A program made the translations under genes and the position numbers. A DNA stretch of 37,706 bases from Planctomycetaceae bacterium. Lineage in GTDB: Bacteria; Planctomycetota; Planctomycetia; Pirellulales; UBA1268. How positions within the stretch are numbered: position 1 is the stretch's first letter; every line of letters starts with the position of its first letter. Below are positions 24,670 through 31,687 of the stretch, piece after piece. Below the pieces are notes generated by a model, which was not told the origin of the DNA, ran no database searches, and saw nothing but the letters and a program-made list of their open reading frames with translations. The stretch is taken from assembly GCA_027486095.1 (NCBI GenBank), contig JAIXPT010000321.1:1-37706 (forward strand), written 5' to 3'.

Positions 24670-26580
24670 TTACAGCCGCTTCACGCGGATGCTGCGGAAG
24701 TGGACTTCGTCGTGGTGGCCGGCGAAGCCGATGTGGCCCTGTGTGCGGGTGAGGCCGGGGTGGGGCTTGCCGTCGGGTGTGGCCTGGCCGTCGCGAAAGG
24801 GAGCCACGTCGGCATCGAGGATCGTCTTGCCATTGACCGCGACCTTGATCGTCGTGCCCTGTACGGTCACTTCTTCAGAGTTCCACTGGCCCGCGGGCTT
24901 CAGGCATTTTCCGCGCTCGGCCGCGACCACGCCGTAGATCGAGCCGTGGGCCTGCCAGGGCTGGAGGTCTTTGTATTTCTCGTGGCCGTCGTCGAGGATC
25001 TGGAGCTCGATGCCGTCGAAGGCGGCGTTGCCCTGGGCGGGAGCCCGGATCACGAGGCCGTTGTTCGCCCCGGGCGTGAGCTTGAAGTCGAAGCGGAGCA
25101 CGAAGTCGCCGAATTCCTCGGCGGTGAGCAGATTGCCACCGACGCCCGGCTTGCTGCGGAGTTCCCCGTTCACCGCCACGTAGCCCGCGGTGTCTCCCTG
25201 CCAGCCGGAAAGATCCCGGCCGTTGAAGAGCGGCAGGAAGCCCATGCGGGCGTCGGGCAGTTCGCGGATCCGCAGCCGGCGAAACTCGACGGGAGCTCCC
25301 TCTGATTCGAGGCACATGAAGCCCGTGGCGGGAAAACAGTCCGTGCCGCCCGACACCTCGTGGCCGTTCACCCACAGCCGCACCTCACCGTCGATCGCCC
25401 GCACGTAGTAATGGTTCCACTCAGGCGTGCCGCGGGAATGCCGTGACGACGGAAAGCCGCGCTTGCCATCAGGTGATGTCGGTGCAAAGGGCTTCATGTC
25501 GGACGAGCCGACGGGGAACACGTCGCCGTCGGTGCGGAACCAGTCGGCTTTCTTGCCGGTCTGCTTCTCGTACTGCTCGGTGTAGCCGTGGTCGAGCACC
25601 TGCACCTCGATGCCGCCGGGGGGCAGTTTGCTCGGAGGCAGGTTCTCGAACACCTGCGGCGGGGCCCAGAGGAAGATGCCGGAGTTGCCGGCTTTCTGCA
25701 GGTGCCGCCACTCGGCCGAGAGTTCGAAGTTTGTGAGGGGCTTGGTCGAGCGGATCACGCCCACCGGCGTTCCAGTGCAGCGGGCCGTGCCGTTCTTCCA
25801 GGCCCAGGTGTCGGCCGCACAGTTCACGTTTTCGAAGTCGGCTTCGCCAAGGTCGCGCCAGCCGGGGCCCGAGCCATCGAGCGTGCCGAGCTCACGGATG
25901 AACACGTTGCGCACGTGCATCGGGGCGCCGTGCGTCTGGATCTGGATCGGCCCGCGCTCGGGCAGCGGCGTCGTGCCCTTCGTGAAATAGTTTGGCAACG
26001 GCTGGTTGTCCACCACGAGCTGATCGTTGAGGACGACGGTCACGCGGTCGCCCTGGATCCTGATGCGCGTCGTGTTCCACTCGCCGATCGGCTTGTCCGC
26101 CTTCACGAGCGGGTCTTTGCCTTCTGCGCCGGCGGGGCTATTCCACAGGCCGCCCGAGCCCTTCTGGCAGCCGTGCTTGACGTCGCGCTCGCAGGCCGGA
26201 TCCCAGAGCTGTACCTGCGGATTTCCACGCAGATAGATGCCGCTGTCGCCACAGGGCTCGGGAAACATCCAGTCGAGCTGCAGCTCGAAGTCGGCATAGT
26301 CGCGGGCGGTCGTGAGGAACACGCCCTGGCCGTCGCTTACGATCACGCCGTTCTCCACCTTCCAGTGGGCGGCCATGTCGGCGTTCCACTCGGCCTGCCG
26401 CGTGGCTTGCTCCTCGGGCGTGCCCTCGGCGTCTTTCGCGGGGTCGAAGTGCGGCCGGCCCCGCCATCCGGCAAAGTCGCGGCCATTGAAGAGCGGCGTG
26501 AAGCCGGCCGGCAGTTCGGTGGCGGTGGCGGTGGCCGCACAGAGAGCCAGCAGGCCGATGGCCAACGACAAGCGATGCAC
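24670..26580 (-). CDS. exported protein with three tandem DUF1080 domains
   Basis: This 636-residue protein has a signal peptide (LSLAIGLLALCAATATAT). Three DUF1080 concanavalin-like units follow: about residues 24-255 (starts PLFNGRDFAGWRG), about 258-445 (contains NSGIFLWAPPQVFEN) and 446-636 (starts PLFNGRDLSGWQGD). DUF1080 is also called 3-keto-disaccharide hydrolase, after members that cleave 3-keto-glycosides, though many members are uncharacterised. I chose the GTG at 26580 because GGAGGAG lies eight bases upstream and the signal peptide follows at once; the frame stays open further up but runs through REP-like repeats. The upstream neighbour on the same strand is a Gfo/Idh/MocA dehydrogenase, a pairing seen with 3-keto-sugar metabolism. 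Confidence 0.88.
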   Translation of the reverse strand: MHRLSLAIGLLALCAATATATELPAGFTPLFNGRDFAGWRGRPHFDPAKDAEGTPEEQATRQAEWNADMAAHWKVENGVIVSDGQGVFLTTARDYADFELQLDWMFPEPCGDSGIYLRGNPQVQLWDPACERDVKHGCQKGSGGLWNSPAGAEGKDPLVKADKPIGEWNTTRIRIQGDRVTVVLNDQLVVDNQPLPNYFTKGTTPLPERGPIQIQTHGAPMHVRNVFIRELGTLDGSGPGWRDLGEADFENVNCAADTWAWKNGTARCTGTPVGVIRSTKPLTNFELSAEWRHLQKAGNSGIFLWAPPQVFENLPPSKLPPGGIEVQVLDHGYTEQYEKQTGKKADWFRTDGDVFPVGSSDMKPFAPTSPDGKRGFPSSRHSRGTPEWNHYYVRAIDGEVRLWVNGHEVSGGTDCFPATGFMCLESEGAPVEFRRLRIRELPDARMGFLPLFNGRDLSGWQGDTAGYVAVNGELRSKPGVGGNLLTAEEFGDFVLRFDFKLTPGANNGLVIRAPAQGNAAFDGIELQILDDGHEKYKDLQPWQAHGSIYGVVAAERGKCLKPAGQWNSEEVTVQGTTIKVAVNGKTILDADVAPFRDGQATPDGKPHPGLTRTQGHIGFAGHHDEVHFRSIRVKRL

Positions 26581-26601
26581 GACACACTCCTCCGAAAGTA
26601 G

Positions 26602-26657
26602 CGACGGATCTCCAGGTCTGTCGGGGCTAATGTAGCGACAGACCTCCAGGTCTGTCG
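26602..26657. repeat. pair of REP-like palindromes
   Basis: Two 22-base palindromes at 26602-26623 and 26636-26657 lie in direct orientation, each preceded by GTAG. The second has perfect ten-base arms, CGACAGACCT and AGGTCTGTCG, around CC; the first differs by three bases in its left arm. They lie between the Gfo/Idh gene and the triple-DUF1080 gene on the same strand. The family recurs at 29384-29550. Confidence 0.8.
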
Positions 26658-26680
26658 GGGCAGGGCCTGGACGCCCGCCG

Positions 26681-27730
26681 CTACGTCGCAATCCTCACGG
26701 GCACGCCGCCCTGGGCGGCGCTCTTGTCGGCAGCAAAGATCACGTCGAACGTCTTCTTGGCTTCCTTGAAACTGGTCAGCGGCATGTCCTGCCCCTTGTC
26801 GAGGGCGTCGAAGAACGCCTGGAACTGGGCCTGATACGGATGGTCGCTCACGTCGCCGGAGTCGAGCATCTTCATCGAGAGCTTGCTCCAGTGCCCTTTG
26901 TCGGCCTTGAGTTTCAGCGAGTGAAACCTGTCGTCGAGCAGGCTGCCCTCGCTGCCCACGAGATGCGTGTGGAAGTAGTAGGGCTGGAGGCAATCGACGA
27001 TGGCGGCCGTCTTACCGATCGCACCGTTTTTGAAGTGTAGGAGCGTGACGCTCGATGTGTCGTATTCGTAGGGCTTGAAGATCGGGCTCGCCGACTTCGC
27101 GCTCAGGCTCGTCACGCTCGCCACGTCGCCGCCCATCAGCATCAGGAGCGCGTCGAGCGCGTGGCAGCCGGCCGTGAGCAGGGCGCTGCCGCCATCCTTC
27201 TTGCCCGTGTTCCAGCGAAACTGGCCGTACCACGGGCCGATGCCGTGGTAATAGTCCACCTCGCCGTAGTGCAGCTTCCCCAGAAGCCCCTCGTCGAGCA
27301 GGGCCTTCGTCACCTGAAACTGGTTTGAAAACCGGCACTCAAAGCACACGCAGCCTTTCACGCCCGCCTTCTCTGCAGCAGCGGCGATCTCCGTCACTTC
27401 CTCTGGCGAGTTGGCCATCGGCTTCTCGAGGATGATGTGCTTCTTGGCCTTTGCGGCGGCCACGGCCTGGTCGCGATGCAGGCTCGGCAGCCCCGTGATG
27501 TCCACGACGTCGATCGCCGGGTCGGCGAGCATGTCCTCGACGCGCTGGTACACCTTGATCGGGTTGCCATGTTTCGCCGAGAGCTCCGCAGCATCGAGCG
27601 GTCGCGACGAGCAGACGGCCGTCACGCGGCCGCGGGTGGTCGCGTTGATGGCGGCGATATGGGCCGTGGCGGCCCAGCCGTAGCCGATCACGCCGACGTG
27701 GAAACGAGAAGAGGGAGAAGTCATGTGCAT
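26681..27730 (-). CDS. Gfo/Idh/MocA-family NAD(P)-dependent oxidoreductase
   Basis: This 349-residue cytoplasmic dehydrogenase begins with a Rossmann fold (VGVIGYGWAATAHIAAI, residues 12-28). The conserved catalytic Lys is in EKPMANS (Lys103), and the substrate-binding C-terminal domain contains AGCHALDALLML (His190, Asp193), where the family has its GxHxxD pattern. No signal peptide is visible, unlike many exported planctomycete relatives. Family members oxidise sugars or inositols, often at C3, which fits the adjacent DUF1080 genes. I chose the ATG at 27730; an ATG at 27724 is two codons later and equally possible, with no clear ribosome-binding site for either. It is divergent from the MFS transporter gene across about 70 bases. 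Confidence 0.9.
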   Translation of the reverse strand: MHMTSPSSRFHVGVIGYGWAATAHIAAINATTRGRVTAVCSSRPLDAAELSAKHGNPIKVYQRVEDMLADPAIDVVDITGLPSLHRDQAVAAAKAKKHIILEKPMANSPEEVTEIAAAAEKAGVKGCVCFECRFSNQFQVTKALLDEGLLGKLHYGEVDYYHGIGPWYGQFRWNTGKKDGGSALLTAGCHALDALLMLMGGDVASVTSLSAKSASPIFKPYEYDTSSVTLLHFKNGAIGKTAAIVDCLQPYYFHTHLVGSEGSLLDDRFHSLKLKADKGHWSKLSMKMLDSGDVSDHPYQAQFQAFFDALDKGQDMPLTSFKEAKKTFDVIFAADKSAAQGGVPVRIAT

Positions 27731-27801
27731 GGGGCGAATGTAGTCCCCAATGCCGTGCCGGCCAACTGGCCGTATGGGCAGTCGGCCGGTAAAACGTGGG
27801 C

Positions 27802-29319
27802 ATGGTAGCCAGTGAGTTACGCCCCGGGGCCGTTTCGTCATTCGGCCGGAATGCGGCGCTCGTGGCGGCCGTGCTCGGCTGGCTCTTCGATGGCTTCGAG
27901 ATGGGGCTCTTTCCGCTCATCGGCGGGCCGGCGATCAAAGATTTGCTCGGGGCCGACGCCCTGCCCGGCGCCGCCGACAAGTGGTTTGGCGCGATCATCG
28001 CCGTGTTTCTCGTGGGCGCGGCCACGGGGGGCGTGCTGTTCGGCTGGCTCGGCGACGTGATCGGCCGTGTGCGGGCGATGTCGCTGAGCATCTTCACGTA
28101 TGCGGTGTTCACCGGCCTCTGCGGGTTTGCGACAGAGGCCTGGCACGTGGCGGCGCTGCGGTTCATCGCGTCGCTGGGCATGGGCGGGGAGTGGTCGCTC
28201 GGCGTGGCGCTCGTCAACGAGATCTGGCCGGGGAAGTCGCGGGCCGTCACCGCGGGGCTCATCGGCGCCGCGGCGAACGTCGGCTTCCTGCTTGTGGCGC
28301 TCCTCAGCCTGGGGCTCGGCGGGGTGATCGACGGGGCGCGTGGCATGCTGCTTGGCCTCGGCCTGCCCGAGGCGACGGTGACAATGCTGCTCGCCAATTC
28401 GGCGTGGCGGCTGCTGATGATCTCCGGCGCCCTGCCGGCCCTGCTCATTTTCCTGATCCGTATGGGCGTGCCCGAGTCGGAGAAGTGGCAGGCCGAGAGC
28501 GATCGCGGGGCGACGTCGCACTGGATGAAGGTGGATCTCGTCGGCGTGCTCGTGGGCGGCCTCGCCGCGCTCTCGATCATCTGGGCCTGGTCGCCTGCGG
28601 GCCTGGCGTCGGGGCCCGCGGCGATCGTCACCGCGGTCGGCCTCGTGGTGGCGGCGGCAGGCTATCTCTACCCCGTGCTCCGCTACCTCGGCCGGGCCGA
28701 GGCGGCGGGCACGCTGGCGACGGGCTCCGGCCGCCATGTGGTGGCGATGATGCTCTTCGGGGCGGGGCTCGCCGGAGTCACGCTGCTCGGCACGTGGGGC
28801 TCGATCCAGTGGATTCCGCGCTGGGCGATGCAGCTCGGGGGCACGGCGGCGCCGCACGCGAAGGAATATTCGCAGATCGCGACAGCGCTCGGGGCGATCA
28901 TCGCGACCTTCGCCACGGCCCTGATTGCCGATCGGATCGGTCGCCGGCCGACCTTCGCGATGCTCTGCCTGGCGACGATCGTCGCGGCGCTCTGGCTCTA
29001 CCAGGGGCACGATGCCTTCGGGCCCTCGTTCCTCGCGGCGGCGTTTCTGGCCGGGGGCATCAGCGCGTCGTTCTACGGATTCTTCCCGCTCTATTTTCCC
29101 GAGCTGTTTCCCACGGCCGTGCGGGCGACGGGCCAGGGGTTTTCCTTCAACTTCGGGCGGATCATCGCCGCGATTGGCGGCCTGCAGACGGCGACGCTCA
29201 TGGGCTACTTCGGCGGCAGCTTTCCGAAGGCAGGCTCCGTGCTCGTGGCGATCTACCTCGTGGGCGCCATGATCGTGTGGCTCGGACCCGAAACGAAGGG
29301 CCGGCCGCTGCCGGACTAG
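27802..29319 (+). CDS. MFS transporter, sugar/organic-acid type
   Basis: This 505-residue integral membrane protein has about twelve hydrophobic segments and the major-facilitator signatures. These are WLFDGFEMGLFPLIGGPA in the first helix region, GWLGDVIGRVRAM between helices 2 and 3 (the conserved cytoplasmic loop), and DRIGRRPTFAML for the equivalent loop in the second half. The pattern resembles sugar-acid and aromatic-acid proton symporters. A central insertion (residues about 175-200) with GARGMLLGLGLPEAT adds length. I chose the ATG at 27802; a GTG at 27796 lies two codons upstream. The placement, divergent from a dehydrogenase, suggests import of that enzyme's substrate. An inverted repeat CGGCC-AACT-GGCCG lies at 27759-27772 in the shared gap. 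Confidence 0.88.
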   Translation: MVASELRPGAVSSFGRNAALVAAVLGWLFDGFEMGLFPLIGGPAIKDLLGADALPGAADKWFGAIIAVFLVGAATGGVLFGWLGDVIGRVRAMSLSIFTYAVFTGLCGFATEAWHVAALRFIASLGMGGEWSLGVALVNEIWPGKSRAVTAGLIGAAANVGFLLVALLSLGLGGVIDGARGMLLGLGLPEATVTMLLANSAWRLLMISGALPALLIFLIRMGVPESEKWQAESDRGATSHWMKVDLVGVLVGGLAALSIIWAWSPAGLASGPAAIVTAVGLVVAAAGYLYPVLRYLGRAEAAGTLATGSGRHVVAMMLFGAGLAGVTLLGTWGSIQWIPRWAMQLGGTAAPHAKEYSQIATALGAIIATFATALIADRIGRRPTFAMLCLATIVAALWLYQGHDAFGPSFLAAAFLAGGISASFYGFFPLYFPELFPTAVRATGQGFSFNFGRIIAAIGGLQTATLMGYFGGSFPKAGSVLVAIYLVGAMIVWLGPETKGRPLPD

Positions 29320-29349
29320 CGCGGTGAGGGGGCACGAGCCGCGCGTCCG

Positions 29350-29603
29350 GCATCCTCTCGGCTTACGCCTCGGGCTTTTGTGGCGACGGAGCTCCAGCTC
29401 TGTCGAATCCGGGCGGCATTCGACAGGCCTGGAGGCCTGTCGCTACGAGGGTGCAGGGCATCCTCTCGGCTTACGCCTCGGGCTTTTGTGGCGACGGAGC
29501 TCCAGCTCTGTCGAATCCGGGCGGCATTCGACAGGCCTGGAGGCCTATCGCTACGAGGGTGCAGGGCATCCTCTCGGCTCACGCCTCGGGCTTTTGTGGG
29601 CGG
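29350..29603. repeat. 108-bp tandem repeat (2.35 copies) with REP-like palindromes
   Basis: Copies start at 29350, 29458 and 29566 with an exact 108-base period; the third stops after about 35 bases. Each full copy holds GCATCCTCTCGGCTTACGCC, then CTCGGGCTTTTGTGG, then two 22-base palindromes. In copy 1 these lie at 29384-29405 and 29421-29442; the second has perfect arms CGACAGGCCT and AGGCCTGTCG around GG. A nine-base inverted repeat (CTGTCGAAT with ATTCGACAG) joins the two. Copy 2 has one change in its last palindrome. Copy 3 has a T-to-C change at 29580 and overlaps the 3' end of the NagB-LmbE gene. Confidence 0.93.
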
Positions 29604-31603
29604 CGTCCGCCGCGGTGGAGCACGAAGCCTTCGATCGCCTCGTATTCCGGGAGGCCGAGCTTGTCGTAGAGCCTGGCCGTGTCGCGGTTGCGATCCTCGG
29701 CCCGCTGCCAGAACTCGCGCGGATCGCTCGGGCCGGGAAAGAGCGCGCGGTCTTTCTGGCTCTCGTGCTTGAAGATCGCCATCCGCTTGCGCTCGACTTC
29801 GTCGGGCGAGAGGGGCACGGCCATGTCGATCTCGTGCGGCTCCCACTCCTGCCAGGCGCCGCGGTAGAGCCAGAGCTCGCACTGCTTCGCCCACTCGCGG
29901 CTCTTCACCTCGTCGAGGGCCCGTGTGATCGCGGCCAGGCACACGCGATGCGTGCCGTGCGGGTCGGAGAGATCGCCGGCGGCATACACCTGGTGGGGCT
30001 TCACACGCTCGAGCAGATCGACCGTGATCGCGATGTCGTCGGGGCCGATCGGCTTCTTGCGCACGGTGCCGGTTTCATAGAAGGGAAGGTCGAGGAAGTG
30101 AATGTGCTCAGGCTTCACGCCCGAGTAGCGGGCGCCCGCGCGGGCCTCGGTGCGGCGGATGAGGCCCTTCACGGCCTGCAGTTCGGGCAGATCGACGGCT
30201 CCGGCGTGCTTCGTCTTCAAAAACGCGCGGATCTTCTCAGCGACGGCTTCCGCCTGTTCGCCCACACCGAAGGCCCGGCAAAATTCCTCCACGAAATCGA
30301 CGTGCCGATCGGCCGATTCGTCCCACACGGCGATGTTGCCGCTCGTCTGGTAGGCCACATGCACCTCGTGCCCCTGCTCACAGAGGCGGATGAACGTGCC
30401 TCCCATGCTGATCACGTCGTCGTCGGGGTGCGGGCTGAACACGATCACCCGCTTGGGGAATTCCGCGGCCTTCTGCACCTCGGCCGCCGCATTGATGCCG
30501 CGGATGCGCCGGGGCGTGCCCGGCTTGCCGCCGGGCCAGCCGGTGATCGTGTCTTGCATCGCCTTGAACACGTCGATGTTCGTGTCGTAGGCCCGGCCGC
30601 GCTTCGAGAGCAGATCCTGGAGGGCGTGCTCGTTGTAGTCTTCGTCGGTGAGCTTGAGGATCGGCTTGCCGAGCTTGAGCGCCAGCCAGATGACGGCCTT
30701 GCGCACGAGGGCGTCGGTCCATTCAAGGCCCATCGAGTCGAGCGGGCCCACCTGCCAGGGCGATTCAAAGCGCGTGAGCCGGGCGGCTGCAGCCCGATCG
30801 AGCACGAACTTCGCATCGGCGTGCTGCTGCAGCGCGCTTGCCGAGACATGGCTGCACGGCGGCTCCTCGACGGCCTTGCGCACGATCGGGGCCTTGTGCT
30901 CGCCGAAGGCCAGGAGCACGATCCGCCGGGCGTCGAGGATCGAGCCCACGCCCATCGTGATCGCCTGCCGCGGCACGTTCCACTCGCCGAAGAAGTCGCT
31001 GGCGGCGTCGCCCCGCGTCACGCTGTCGAGCGTGATCAGGCGGGTGCGGCTGTCGGCGGCGCTGCCCGGCTCGTTGAAGCCGATGTGGCCGGTGCGGCCG
31101 ATGCCGAGAATCTGGAGGTCGATGCCGCCCGCGGCCCGGATCGCCTCTTCATAGCGGGCGCACGCGGCCGACACGTCGGCGCGCGCGAGCATGCCGTCGG
31201 GAATGTGGATGTTGGCCGCGGGAATGTCGAGGTGGTCGAAGAGGTGCTCCCGCATGAAGCGGTGGTAGCTCTGCAGGGCGTCGGGCTGCATCGGCCAGTA
31301 TTCGTCGAGGTTGAACGTGACGACCGTCTTGAACGACACGCCCTCTTCCCGGTGGAGGCGAATGAGCTCGTCATAGACGCCCACGGGCGTGGAGCCCGTG
31401 GCGAGGCCGAGCACGGTGGTCTGGCCGGCCGCGGCACGGCTCTGCACGAGATCGGCGATCTCGCGGGCGATCGCGCGGCTGGCATCGCCGGGCTGGTCAT
31501 AGACGGTGACAGGCAGCCGCTCGACGGCGTGCACGTGGGGCAGGGGGCCGCGGTAGATCGGCAGCGAAGGAGAGACGGCGGGGGAGCGAGGTGAGACAGC
31601 CAT
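29579..31603 (-). CDS. NagB-LmbE fusion (glucosamine-6-phosphate deaminase-like plus PIG-L deacetylase-like)
   Basis: This 674-residue protein has two domains. The first (about residues 30-270) is glucosamine-6-phosphate isomerase/deaminase-like, with GLATGSTPVGVYDEL at 66-80, FNLDEYW (Asp100, the E. coli Asp72 equivalent) and GIGRTGHIGFNEPGS at 167-181. In that loop the usual Asp141 is Thr171, whereas His173 and Glu178 are kept. The second domain (about 380-660) is LmbE/PIG-L-like with the zinc motif PHPDDD at 391-396, a family that deacetylates N-acetylglucosamine conjugates. The same fusion occurs in Bacteroidetes and planctomycetes. I chose the ATG at 31603, without a clear ribosome-binding site. 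The last six codons and the stop lie in a repeat unit. Confidence 0.88.
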   Translation of the reverse strand: MAVSPRSPAVSPSLPIYRGPLPHVHAVERLPVTVYDQPGDASRAIAREIADLVQSRAAAGQTTVLGLATGSTPVGVYDELIRLHREEGVSFKTVVTFNLDEYWPMQPDALQSYHRFMREHLFDHLDIPAANIHIPDGMLARADVSAACARYEEAIRAAGGIDLQILGIGRTGHIGFNEPGSAADSRTRLITLDSVTRGDAASDFFGEWNVPRQAITMGVGSILDARRIVLLAFGEHKAPIVRKAVEEPPCSHVSASALQQHADAKFVLDRAAAARLTRFESPWQVGPLDSMGLEWTDALVRKAVIWLALKLGKPILKLTDEDYNEHALQDLLSKRGRAYDTNIDVFKAMQDTITGWPGGKPGTPRRIRGINAAAEVQKAAEFPKRVIVFSPHPDDDVISMGGTFIRLCEQGHEVHVAYQTSGNIAVWDESADRHVDFVEEFCRAFGVGEQAEAVAEKIRAFLKTKHAGAVDLPELQAVKGLIRRTEARAGARYSGVKPEHIHFLDLPFYETGTVRKKPIGPDDIAITVDLLERVKPHQVYAAGDLSDPHGTHRVCLAAITRALDEVKSREWAKQCELWLYRGAWQEWEPHEIDMAVPLSPDEVERKRMAIFKHESQKDRALFPGPSDPREFWQRAEDRNRDTARLYDKLGLPEYEAIEGFVLHRGGRRPQKPEA

Positions 31604-31687
31604 GGCGGGGTGCAGCGTCCTGGGCGGATCTGGCTCGGCGAGCGGCCTAACCGACTGCGACCACACTCTCGCGAAGCCTAGCTCCGT

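Noticed and set aside
29350-29603. CRISPR array
   Set aside because: The units are contiguous tandem copies without unique spacers, and no cas genes are present.
29324-31594. A 756-codon plus-strand open frame opposite the NagB-LmbE gene
   Set aside because: It has no recognisable domains and arises from GC-rich antisense codon bias. The minus-strand gene has clear NagB and LmbE motifs.
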